Part shown: positions 1 to 5,872 of the stretch, piece after piece | Numbering within the stretch: position 1 is the first letter of the stretch | How the letters are laid out: every line of letters starts with the position of its first letter | Assembly (NCBI GenBank): GCA_015655365.1 | Contig: JAATFE010000347.1 | Location: 1 to 12,433, forward strand | Direction: 5' to 3' | Source of the DNA: Terriglobales bacterium | GTDB lineage: Bacteria; Acidobacteriota; Terriglobia; Terriglobales; Acidobacteriaceae | DNA length: 12,433 bases | Made by a program: the position numbers and the translations under genes | Notes under the pieces: model-generated | Databases searched by the model: none | Told to the model about the DNA's origin: nothing | What the model saw: only the letters and a program-made list of their open reading frames with translations

Positions 1-80
1 GGGCTGGTGGCGTGATTATCCATGTAAATCGGCAGGTTCACCCCTGCTGGCACTTCTACTTGGCTGGTAACTGTGCTCAT
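1..80 (-). CDS. iscS: Cysteine desulfurase IscS/NifS family, N-terminal end only
   Basis: Only the first 26 codons lie in the window and the gene continues past base 1. The N-terminus contains YMDNHATSP, matching the start of class V PLP-dependent cysteine desulfurases (usual form YxDNxATTP). These enzymes take sulfur from L-cysteine for Fe-S cluster assembly and tRNA thiolation in the cytoplasm. The ATG at 78-80 is preceded on the minus strand by a GGAG five bases upstream. An Rrf2 regulator lies 57 bp upstream in the same direction, the usual IscR-IscS arrangement, which strongly supports the call despite the short fragment. The catalytic lysine and cysteine loop are outside the window, so IscS cannot be separated from NifS or SufS-like relatives. 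Confidence 0.85.
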   Translation of the reverse strand, partial: MSTVTSQVEVPAGVNLPIYMDNHATS

Positions 81-104
81 CTGGGCTCCATCCTTATGAT
101 TGCG

Positions 105-125
105 CTCCTCCGCTTCACGGAGGGG
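105..125 (-). other. Hairpin between rrf2 and iscS
   Basis: CCTCCG at 107-112 pairs with CGGAGG at 118-123 around a five-base loop. The stem extends two more pairs (one a G-T wobble). No T-run follows on the minus strand, so it is more likely a processing or attenuation structure between the two cistrons than a full terminator. The function is inferred. Confidence 0.4.
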
Positions 126-137
126 GAAAGACTTCCG

Positions 138-596
138 TTACAGCGTTAACGCTACCAACCCGCTTGCTTCGAGCGCCTTTTTCGCGGGTTGTTCGTGCTC
201 CGCAAGATCCTGAATGCTGATGCTCTTCAGCACTCCGGCAATGGTCTCGTTCACGCGCGCCAGGGGTTCCTTGATGGTGCAGCTCGGCGTCAGTTCGCAG
301 CCTTTGGTGCCCTTGGTGCAGGAGGTAATGAAAAACGGCCCGTCAATCGCGTGAATCACTTCGAAGGCCGAAATCTGGCGCGCATCCCGCGCCAAAGCAT
401 AGCCGCCGTTCATGCCGGCATGAGACTTCAGAAGGCCCGATTTGGTCAGTTGCTGGAGGATCTTGGCCAGCAATTGCGCGGGGATCCCATACGCATCGGC
501 CACGTCCTTCGCGCTGAGCGCAATGATTTCGGGGTGCTCGGCGAGGTACTTGAGCGCCATCAACCCGTAATCCGCCTTTTTGGTCAACTTCAGCAT
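138..596 (-). CDS. Rrf2/IscR-family Fe-S-sensing transcriptional regulator
   Basis: This 152-residue protein has the standard Rrf2 length and layout. An N-terminal winged helix opens with MLKLTKKADYGL, the family's typical start, and is followed by the recognition region IPAQLLAKILQQL and the wing with GMNGGY. Three cysteines, C93, C100 and C106, lie in the usual Fe-S ligand segment. Their spacing is CX6CX5C, one residue longer in the first gap than E. coli IscR. Family members bind DNA as dimers and use a [2Fe-2S] cluster to sense Fe-S supply. The gene lies directly upstream of iscS in the same direction. A promoter with an IscR-like palindrome overlaps its transcription start, so autorepression of an rrf2-iscS operon is likely. 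The ATG at 594-596 has only a weak Shine-Dalgarno sequence. The family call is firm; the cluster type is inferred. Confidence 0.93.
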   Translation of the reverse strand: MLKLTKKADYGLMALKYLAEHPEIIALSAKDVADAYGIPAQLLAKILQQLTKSGLLKSHAGMNGGYALARDARQISAFEVIHAIDGPFFITSCTKGTKGCELTPSCTIKEPLARVNETIAGVLKSISIQDLAEHEQPAKKALEASGLVALTL

Positions 597-600
597 GTCA

Positions 601-625
601 ATATCCGACTTCTTCAGTCCGCGTT
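601..625 (-). promoter_or_regulatory. IscR type 1-like operator at the rrf2-iscS start
   Basis: On the plus strand the site holds the imperfect palindrome CCGACT-TCTTC-AGTCCG with ATA at its left end (601-603). From memory, the E. coli IscR type 1 consensus has a GACT-N5-AGTC core with ATA and TAT ends. The core and most flanking positions match here; the right end does not. The site lies just downstream of the predicted -10 and ends a few bases before the rrf2 ATG, where a bound repressor would block transcription. Regulator binding is inferred. Confidence 0.6.
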
Positions 626-626
626 C

Positions 627-656
627 AGTATACGACCGTTTCTGTCGGCTTTACAA
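627..656 (-). promoter_or_regulatory. Predicted sigma70-type promoter of rrf2-iscS
   Basis: Read on the minus strand, TTGTAA (651-656) and TATACT (627-632) are separated by 18 bases. The predicted start falls near 620, inside the IscR-like palindrome, which leaves a leader of about 25 bases before the rrf2 ATG. Confidence 0.6.
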
Positions 657-731
657 GCCCAGCCACGGAGGATTCCAGTCGGGCACAGGAACTTTCTGGG
701 CCGCCGACTTGAGATTTCAACAAATATACGT

Positions 732-759
732 TTGAAATTGTCGAAAAGACCGATACAAT
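732..759 (+). promoter_or_regulatory. Predicted sigma70-type promoter of the small zinc-ribbon gene
   Basis: TTGAAA (732-737) and TACAAT (754-759) are separated by 16 bases and point rightward. Transcription would start about 30 bases before the ATG at 797. This promoter is divergent from the rrf2 promoter, about 80 bp away. Confidence 0.5.
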
Positions 760-796
760 CTGGCGCAAAGAGTATTTTTTACTCGATCCCGACGCA

Positions 797-961
797 ATGG
801 CAACCATCTGCAAGCATCCCAAGGTACGAATTGTTTCCCGGCACGACGACGTTGAGTTTGTCGAGTGTCTGGAGTGTGGCGAGGTCTTTGACTCCGAGGA
901 ATTCCGTGACATGGAGATGGAAGACACCGTCGAACCGGAGGACGTCGCGGACGACGAATAA
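797..961 (+). CDS. Small acidic zinc-ribbon-like protein, 54 residues
   Basis: The frame encodes 54 residues starting MATICKHPKVRIVSR and ending with the acidic tail DVADDE. C5 and H7 near the start and a CLEC pair (C24, C27) would give four possible metal ligands in a CxH...CxxC layout, as in small zinc ribbons. About a third of residues are Asp or Glu. A good -35/-10 pair lies just upstream, and codon choice is rich in G or C at third positions like the neighbours. There is no clear Shine-Dalgarno sequence. The frame is open upstream to 713 without a standard start codon, so 797 is the first usable ATG. I do not know a function; a nucleic-acid or protein adaptor role is possible. The gene is likely real because of the motif, promoter and composition. 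Confidence 0.65.
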   Translation: MATICKHPKVRIVSRHDDVEFVECLECGEVFDSEEFRDMEMEDTVEPEDVADDE

Positions 962-1035
962 AGAACCGTGCCATTGATCCGCCCGACAGAATGCCCCTGA
1001 AGGAAGGTGCCATCCTGAGCAGCACGACTCGCCTT

Positions 1036-1076
1036 GGTGCGTTAGGACCGAGACGAACGCTTGTTCGGATCGCACC
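1036..1076. other. Nested inverted repeat between convergent genes
   Basis: GGTGCG (1036-1041) pairs with CGCACC (1071-1076). Inside it, CGAAC (1054-1058) pairs with GTTCG (1063-1067) around GCTT. It lies between the 3' ends of the zinc-ribbon gene and pgsA, where a bidirectional terminator would be expected, but no T-run follows. Nothing else is seen in 962-1156. Confidence 0.3.
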
Positions 1077-1156
1077 GCCTCCTTGGCGAATCGGCCATCG
1101 GGTTCGCTATCCTCGCGAAACGAAGGCCAACCTGCTGCCCTTTACGGAACAATCAT

Positions 1157-1774
1157 CTACTTAACGCCTGGGGCGCTCCCCGCGGAAGTGACGGTGCGTC
1201 TGGATGCAAGCCAAGCGTAATGCAGCCCAGAGGCCACGGTCAGCACCATCGTGGCGTCCAGCGCCACCGTGCGCACCACCAGGATCCAACCTGCCGGAGT
1301 GATCTGGTGCAGCAACACAGACGCCACCGCACTCACCTGCACCAGCGTATTTGCCTTGCCGAAGATGCTCGGCCCGAACTCCCGCCGCCCCGCGGCCGCA
1401 TAGAGAATCGCCGCCACCACCAGGATTCCCACGTCCCGGCCAAAAACCAGCGCCGTCACCCGGATCGGAATCAGCCTTTGATGGGTGAGCACCAGGAACA
1501 GCGTACTGAGCAGCAGTTTGTCGGCCACCGGATCAAGGTATTGGCCCAGCATGGTGCGCTGCTTGAGCAACCGCGCCAGCGTACCGTCCAGCGCATCCGT
1601 CAGTCCCGCCGTTACAAACAGGCCAAGGCTCCACGCGTAGTGGCCTTCGAGAATAGCAGCCGCGGAGAACGGCACCAGGCAGATGCGCAGCAACGTGAGC
1701 AGGTTCGGAGCCGTGCGAAATGGGTTCAATCGAGTCGTCGGAATTTCGGCCATGACAGGTTCGTTCACCCGCAA
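1157..1774 (-). CDS. pgsA: CDP-alcohol phosphatidyltransferase, probably phosphatidylglycerophosphate synthase
   Basis: This 205-residue membrane enzyme carries the complete family signature D-x2-DG-x2-AR-x8-G-x3-D-x3-D: D60, D63, G64, A67, R68, G77, D81 and D85. The aspartates bind the metal ions used to transfer a phosphatidyl group from CDP-diacylglycerol to an alcohol. Several hydrophobic helices follow (about 85-97, 108-127, 140-160, 165-190), fitting the six-helix fold. Length and the opening TAPNLLTLLRICLVPF match PgsA, which makes the precursor of phosphatidylglycerol, but cardiolipin or phosphatidylinositol-phosphate synthases share the motif. The start is uncertain: TTG at 1772-1774 gives 205 residues, while a GTG two codons later or an ATG at 1751-1753 would shorten it slightly. 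None has a strong ribosome binding site. Confidence 0.9.
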   Translation of the reverse strand: MRVNEPVMAEIPTTRLNPFRTAPNLLTLLRICLVPFSAAAILEGHYAWSLGLFVTAGLTDALDGTLARLLKQRTMLGQYLDPVADKLLLSTLFLVLTHQRLIPIRVTALVFGRDVGILVVAAILYAAAGRREFGPSIFGKANTLVQVSAVASVLLHQITPAGWILVVRTVALDATMVLTVASGLHYAWLASRRTVTSAGSAPGVK

Positions 1775-2001
1775 TCCAGTTTTCCCACCGCCGGCGCAAT
1801 CGGCGCCCGGAGCAGCCCCAGAGCCGATTAGTCCGCTCCGGAAGGTTCATGCACCGCACCCGTCCCGTAAACCTTTGAATATGGTTCCCTGGCAGGAGTC
1901 TATGCTTCGTTAGTCAACGATAGTACAGCATGGCCACTACTCCCGGCAGCCCGCCTTTCCCCATAGCCAAGATCCTGATAGACTAAGTCTTGGTTGTTTG
2001 C

Positions 2002-2078
2002 AGGCGCGTAGCTCAGTTGGTTAGAGCGCTTCCTTGACACGGAAGAGGTCGCTGGTTCGAATCCAGTCGTGCCTACCA
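2002..2078 (+). tRNA. tRNA-Val (anticodon GAC)
   Basis: A complete cloverleaf can be drawn. The acceptor stem AGGCGCG pairs with CGTGCCT (one G-T wobble), followed by discriminator A2075 and an encoded CCA at 2076-2078. The D arm contains GCTCAGTTGGTTAGAGC. The anticodon stem CTTCC/GGAAG (2029-2033/2041-2045) encloses the loop TTGACAC with GAC at 2036-2038. The T arm contains GGTTCGAATCC. Its 3' half is duplicated at 2935-2972, marking it as an integration site. Confidence 0.97.
2034..2071 (+). repeat. Left attachment-site-like repeat in the tRNA-Val 3' half
   Basis: This segment, from the anticodon loop through most of the acceptor 3' strand, recurs at 2935-2972 with 34 of 38 positions identical. 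The copies are 901 bp apart in the same orientation. Recombination inside a tRNA anticodon loop is a classic site choice for tyrosine integrases. Confidence 0.6.
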
Positions 2079-2117
2079 TATTTATCAATAGTTTATGGTT
2101 CCCGAAGTCAATCAGCT

Positions 2118-2276
2118 TCACCCAAAGCTCCTGAACCACCTCGGTATTCGTGTTGAAATGGGCTCATCGACATCACTACGAATCCACCGCCGTTCGATAT
2201 GGATGCAACAGCTCTTCCAATCGACATCCCTCCATTGGAGCCCGCTGTAGCGGATTCCGGTCAGCGGGCAGGCTAT
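2118..2276 (-). pseudogene. Tyrosine recombinase/integrase fragment
   Basis: On the minus strand the translation at about 2276-2160 reads TGIRYSGLQWRDVDW followed by an IHIERRWIR segment. This resembles the phage integrase catalytic domain around the first catalytic arginine (TGLRxSExxxLxWxDVD). The usual SE-x2 spacing after the arginine appears shortened. The frame degenerates after DVDEP and stops at 2118-2120. The N-terminal domain, the HxxR box and the tyrosine are absent. It lies 40 bp from the tRNA-Val 3' end, where island integrases normally sit. A dead remnant is the best reading; the match is from recognition of the motif only. Confidence 0.6.
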
Positions 2277-2277
2277 A

Positions 2278-2466
2278 TTGACCGCCACGGCATACAAAGT
2301 CGAGCGTTTGCGCTGCAACTTGTGTGGCGAAATGTATACGGCACAGGCGTCAGAGGGTGCGAGCGAAGTGTTGGCCGATGGTGCTCCGGTGAAAGCGCAG
2401 CGCGAGGGCCAATGGTGGACTCTGGAAAAGGATCTGTCGGGAACCGTCACGATCGAGGAGCGCTGA
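2278..2466 (+). pseudogene. IS66-like transposase fragment (zinc-finger segment)
   Basis: The first 30 codons read TATAYKVERLRCNLCGEMYT and then a short Ala/Glu-rich stretch. This resembles the CxxC zinc-finger segment in one branch of IS66-type transposases, where RLRCNLCG is followed by a phenylalanine or tyrosine, TA and a GVGE-like turn. The match fades after about 2367, and the remaining 32 residues to the stop at 2466 look unrelated. No inverted repeats or DDE catalytic region are present. It starts one or two bases from where the integrase-like match on the other strand ends, so a rearrangement joint near 2277 is likely. Identification is moderate at best. Confidence 0.4.
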
Positions 2467-2543
2467 AGCGACGCTAGTTTGCAACGGGAAGAAAGAACAA
2501 ACTGAGCCACCGACAAACAGCCGCGGAAAGGAAAGTTATTCCA

Positions 2544-2906
2544 ATGCAACAAATCTCAATAGATCCCAAAGTCGTAGCAGGAAACACAGGTCCGGACGGG
2601 ACAAACAACACTTGTGCAGCAATTCCCGAGAACCGGCTGACGCGGCGCAGTGTCCTTGGTCCGCGGCTCATCTGCTTCCAGATCGGCAATGAGCCCGAGT
2701 ACTACAAGAACGACAACACTCGGCTGCGTGGCCCCGACTGGGATTTTGCGAAATATCTCGCCGAATGGACATCATTCGCCCAGTCCGTCATCCGGCGTGT
2801 GCCCGAAGCGCGTTTTGGCGGGCCAGACGTAGGATCAAGCACCGATTGGGTCATTCAATTCGCCGAGCGGGCACCCAAGCTTATGCGGTATTCCACGCAC
2901 GGTTAA
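2544..2906 (+). pseudogene. GH79-like glycoside hydrolase remnant with internal deletion
   Basis: A 120-codon frame carries LGPRLICFQIGNEPEYYKN followed by DWDFAKYLAEWTSF and RVPEARFGGPDVGSSTDWV. This is typical of the central barrel of GH79 (heparanase/beta-glucuronidase-like) enzymes, with N49-E50 as the expected acid/base pair. Residues 12-27 (GNTGPDGTNNTCAAIP) resemble an earlier part of the same domain. The roughly 40 residues that should lie between are missing, implying an internal deletion. The match ends near 2900, about 30 bp before the tRNA-half repeat. The N-terminus, the nucleophile region and the C-terminal beta domain are absent, so it is not an active enzyme. AAAGGAAAG eight bases before the ATG could still start translation. 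Confidence 0.6.
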
Positions 2907-2934
2907 GTTGTTGAAAATAAATATAGAATGCAGA

Positions 2935-2972
2935 TTGACACGGAAGGGGCCGCCGGTTCGAATTCAGTCGTG
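2935..2972 (+). repeat. Right attachment-site-like repeat: decayed 3' half of tRNA-Val
   Basis: This copy matches tRNA-Val 2034-2071 at 34 of 38 positions. The D arm, 5' acceptor strand and terminal CCA are missing. Two of the substitutions weaken the T stem (one C-A mismatch and one G-T wobble) rather than keeping it paired. It is a decayed attachment-site copy, not a second tRNA gene. Confidence 0.65.
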
Positions 2973-3032
2973 GCAGTAAGTCGCAGTTATAGCGGTTCTC
3001 CAATTGCCGTAGACCGAAACCACTGCCGCCGA

Positions 3033-3059
3033 GTGGCTTTTTTCTCAAGAAAAAGCCAC
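3033..3059. terminator. Strong hairpin with T/A tracts, possible bidirectional terminator
   Basis: GTGGCTTTTT (3033-3042) pairs perfectly with AAAAAGCCAC (3050-3059) around a seven-base loop. The A/T inner half resembles intrinsic terminators read from either strand. A wider pair, CCGAGTG (3029-3035) with CACTCGG (3065-3071), can form an alternative fold. It lies just beyond the relic island and about 360 bp downstream of otsA, so the gene it serves is unclear. Confidence 0.45.
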
Positions 3060-3112
3060 CTTAGCACTCGGTCATTGACCAATTGATTTTGTCCCTTGGG
3101 TTCGTGCTCTCT

Positions 3113-3134
3113 CAGGTCTCAAAAGCGAGACCTG
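3113..3134. repeat. REP-like palindrome
   Basis: CAGGTCTC (3113-3120) pairs perfectly with GAGACCTG (3127-3134) around AAAAGC and is followed by GGGCACCC. No T-run follows. It looks like a small interspersed palindromic element; only one copy is in the window, so repeat status is inferred. Confidence 0.35.
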
Positions 3135-3420
3135 GGGCACCCAGCGCTGGTACGAATTCATGCAGTCAAAGACCTAGTCCGGTCAGTGCACGTTAATTGG
3201 AGAACCGCTCTAATTCTGCGCACCGATCGACGCAGATCTCGGTTTGGCACTCTTCAGCTTCGGACTTGGGAAGCCCCCAATCGTCGTTTTTCGAGTACGG
3301 GGACTGTCCGCCATTCGAGCAGCAAGGGGGGCCAGCAACAGGCGCATCGCGACGGGCACCATTGCGTGTCCATTTCACGGCAGGTCCTTCCTCGGTGCGG
3401 ACAGTTACCTCTCTCACGTG

Positions 3421-5733
3421 CTACGCCCTTTTGCGCGCGGCATTGGACTTGGGAGGAACAACTATCGGCCCGGCATGGCCCGGATCGGCAACACTAGAGC
3501 TCTCCATACGCAGCTCGCGCAGATCGCCCAGCAATGTGGCAGCCCAGCGGTAAACGTTGTGTTCCATCACCTGGCGGCGCATTCGCTGCATGCGAGTGCG
3601 CCGCTCGGTGTAGCCCATTTCCAGGCCCTGGTGGACAGCCGCGGCTACGCCTTCGGTGTCATACGGATTGACCAGAAGCGCATCGCCCAGTTCGATGGCC
3701 GCGCCGGTGAACTTGCTCAGTACCAGCACGCCGTCGTCGTCGCGCGCGGCTACAAATTCCTTGGCCACCAGGTTCATGCCATCGTGCAATGAAGTGACCA
3801 GGCAAAGGTCGGCTGCTCGGTACCAACGCTCAACCTCCTCGTGATTGCATTGCCTCTCGATCAATAGCACCGGCTTCCACTGCGGCGTCTGGTAGCGCTG
3901 GTTAATGCGCTCCACGGTCATCTCGACACGCCGATGCAGATCGAGATAGCTGGCAATCCGCGTTCTGCTCGGCGCCGCAATTTGCACCATCGTAAGCCGT
4001 TCCTGGTACCACGGATGCTCCTCCAGAAGAAGTTCGATGGCGGTCAGACGTTCCACAATTCCTTTGGTATAGTCCATGCGGTCCACGCCTATTACGAGAG
4101 TTTCAGCGTGCAAGCCAAACTCCGCAAGCAGTGTGTCCCGCGACGGCTTTTTGGCTTCGCGGTTCTTCTGCATGCTATCCAATGCCACGCTGACAGGGTA
4201 AGGGTGCACGGTGCTGACGTGACCTTTCCTGCTGGCTGTCATGTGTTCCCGATCGGTGCGCGACTCCAACACGCGGTCAACCGTGGAAAGAAAGTTATTG
4301 CAATGCAGAGGAATATGGAAGCCGATGAGGTCCGCGCCGAGCAGGCCGTCAAGCAACTCCGCTTGCCAAGGGCAAATGCCAAAGGCTTCTGGATTGGGCC
4401 ATGGAATGTGCCAGAAGATAGCCACCCGCGCATCGGGCCGTGCCGCTTTCACCAATTGCGGAAGAAGCGCCAGGTGGTAGTCCTGGATAAAGACGGTGGG
4501 GTTGGGGCTGTCTTTCATTTCTTCGATGACAGCGACGGCGAACTTCTTGTTCACTTCCTTGTAGCACTCCCAATCCGAGGCACGAAAAATAGGCCGCGTG
4601 TGCGCGATGTGGCAGAGCGGCCACAATCCTTCGTTGGCGAAGCCGTCGTAGTAGCCTGTTTCTTCTTCGGCCGACAGCCAAACCCGGCGCAGGGTGTATT
4701 GTGGATCGTCGGGCGGCACGCGCAGGCGGTCGAACTCGTCCACATTCGCCTTGTCCTCGCTGCCGCTGCCATGTGCTACCCATACGCCGTCACAGGCGCG
4801 CAGAACGGGCTCGATGGCCGTAACGAGTCCACTGGGGGGAACGATGCAAACCGTCTCTCGGCCTTTTCGAACGTGTGTATACGGCTCGCGGTTCGATACC
4901 ACGAAGATGCGGCTTGAGCCGGACCGCTCCTGCATGTTCGCGGCCAGCCGCTCCGCTGTCCAAATGTGTGCTCCCTCATCGCGCAAACGCGCTTCCGAGG
5001 CCGCGGCTGCGCGCGCCTCGATGAGGTTTTCGGCCATGGACTCCACTTCGCGAGCGATGGGAGAGAACAAGCTCAGCTCCTTACTGCTGTCTTCTCCCAC
5101 TTCGTCGATGTGGCCCAAGCGCAGACGCCGCAACCGTTCCGCTACGCGCGTCATGGGATTCAGCAGGAACCATCGGACCATGAACACCGTAACAGCCGCG
5201 ATCAGCACGACAAAGGCGACAATCCGCAGAAAGCTTTGGCCCCATACTTCTGCGCTTTCGGTTCGAATGTACCCTGCGTCATCGAGGAGCACCAGTGCTC
5301 CAGGGACATGGCCGCCCGTATTCAGCGGAACGGCCACCTCCAGCCACTGATCGTCCGCATCGTGTCCGAATGCCGAGGTTTCAACTCCGTGCTGGGTGAC
5401 TTTGTCTACCGGACCGCGCGGCAGCGCACTGAACACCGCAACCGGTCCTGCCGAAGCCACAAGCTTTCCCTGCGCGTCATAGACGCCGAGGCCGAGGGCT
5501 GCTTCTCTTGTGCGCAGCCGCGCGACCTCTGCCGAGAGCTTCGCATTCTGATCCCCGGCAAGCGCCAACTCGATTTCGGGCACAAGACTGGTAGCCTTCT
5601 GAACAGCGCGCCTTTGCAAATCCTGACGCAAGATGTGTTTGTGCGCCAACACTTCAAAGTAGGTTGAGGCAACAGAGACCAGCGTGATTCCCACGACGAG
5701 CGCAAGGATCAATCTCATGCGAAAGAAATGCAT
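3421..5733 (-). CDS. otsA: Membrane-anchored HAMP-trehalose-6-phosphate synthase fusion (GT20)
   Basis: This 770-residue protein joins a receptor-like N-terminus to an OtsA domain. Membrane helix 1 is about residues 7-24, a periplasmic segment about 26-166, helix 2 about 169-190, a HAMP linker about 191-245 (P193-x2-R196 and a second helix ending near ESMAENL), then a helical connector to about 270. The GT20 domain (about 275-745) makes trehalose 6-phosphate from a nucleotide-glucose and glucose 6-phosphate. Its motifs are SNREPY (280-285), QDYHL (417-421), FWHIPWP (440-446), [11 protein letters not shown] with R552 and K557, and [10 protein letters not shown] with D651 and E659. The glycine before SGL and the arginine before DGMNL in E. 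coli OtsA are replaced by proline-serine and histidine; related bacterial enzymes share this, I believe. E. coli OtsA is about 470 residues. AGGAGG six bases before the ATG fixes the start. A periplasmic signal controlling synthesis is inferred. Confidence 0.9.
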   Translation of the reverse strand: MHFFRMRLILALVVGITLVSVASTYFEVLAHKHILRQDLQRRAVQKATSLVPEIELALAGDQNAKLSAEVARLRTREAALGLGVYDAQGKLVASAGPVAVFSALPRGPVDKVTQHGVETSAFGHDADDQWLEVAVPLNTGGHVPGALVLLDDAGYIRTESAEVWGQSFLRIVAFVVLIAAVTVFMVRWFLLNPMTRVAERLRRLRLGHIDEVGEDSSKELSLFSPIAREVESMAENLIEARAAAASEARLRDEGAHIWTAERLAANMQERSGSSRIFVVSNREPYTHVRKGRETVCIVPPSGLVTAIEPVLRACDGVWVAHGSGSEDKANVDEFDRLRVPPDDPQYTLRRVWLSAEEETGYYDGFANEGLWPLCHIAHTRPIFRASDWECYKEVNKKFAVAVIEEMKDSPNPTVFIQDYHLALLPQLVKAARPDARVAIFWHIPWPNPEAFGICPWQAELLDGLLGADLIGFHIPLHCNNFLSTVDRVLESRTDREHMTASRKGHVSTVHPYPVSVALDSMQKNREAKKPSRDTLLAEFGLHAETLVIGVDRMDYTKGIVERLTAIELLLEEHPWYQERLTMVQIAAPSRTRIASYLDLHRRVEMTVERINQRYQTPQWKPVLLIERQCNHEEVERWYRAADLCLVTSLHDGMNLVAKEFVAARDDDGVLVLSKFTGAAIELGDALLVNPYDTEGVAAAVHQGLEMGYTERRTRMQRMRRQVMEHNVYRWAATLLGDLRELRMESSSVADPGHAGPIVVPPKSNAARKRA

Positions 5734-5739
5734 GTCACC

Positions 5740-5745
5740 CCTCCT
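5740..5745 (-). promoter_or_regulatory. Ribosome binding site of otsA
   Basis: A perfect AGGAGG on the minus strand lies six bases before the ATG at 5731-5733. It supports translation starting before the first membrane helix, so the receptor-like N-terminus belongs to the protein. Confidence 0.85.
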
Positions 5746-5840
5746 GATTCAGTTCTAAACAATCCAAGCCGGCTTCCCTGTGTAATTGGGACCACTGTAA
5801 CAGCAAATGGCTTAACGTCCGATGTCATTTTCTGAATCAG
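5744..5840. repeat. Spaced inverted repeat in the otsA leader
   Basis: CTGATTCAG (5744-5752) and CTGAATCAG (5832-5840) are exact reverse complements about 80 bases apart. The first overlaps the region just upstream of the otsA ribosome binding site. A second short pair, GATGTC (5821-5826) and GACATC (5844-5849), encloses the right copy. Pairing could hide the ribosome binding site, but each arm is short, so chance is possible. Confidence 0.25.
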
Positions 5841-5872
5841 CGAGACATCAGTGATCCAGAGCCAAGAGAGCT

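Larger units (their letters stand above)
2979..3420. other. 440-bp intergenic stretch without a supported gene
   Basis: Several overlapping open frames run through here on both strands with no recognisable domain. The only candidate worth naming is a 74-codon minus-strand frame at 3193-3417 that opens with GTG four bases after the otsA stop. It has no family I recognise and no strong ribosome binding site. The clear structures are two hairpins, listed separately. Confidence 0.5.

Noticed and set aside
142..153. 12-base perfect palindrome AGCGTTAACGCT
   Set aside because: It lies inside the last codons of the Rrf2 gene, is short, and has no partner copy in the window; chance is likely.
189..977. 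262-codon plus-strand frame
   Set aside because: It is antisense to the clear Rrf2 gene and overlaps its promoter; no domain is recognisable.
1900..2139. 79-codon minus-strand frame containing MVGTTGFEPATSSVSRK
   Set aside because: This is the well-known spurious translation of the reverse strand of a tRNA gene (GFEPAT type); it lies over tRNA-Val.
2935..2978. Second tRNA-Val gene
   Set aside because: The D arm and 5' acceptor strand are missing, the T stem is damaged and there is no CCA. It is a partial repeat, not a tRNA.
3193..3417. 74-codon minus-strand frame starting just after the otsA stop
   Set aside because: No recognisable family, weak ribosome binding site, and several other frames are open in the same stretch, so open length alone is not evidence.
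3934..4917. 327-codon plus-strand frame antisense to otsA
   Set aside because: It is a shadow of the high-GC coding strand; the minus-strand GT20 motifs are unambiguous.
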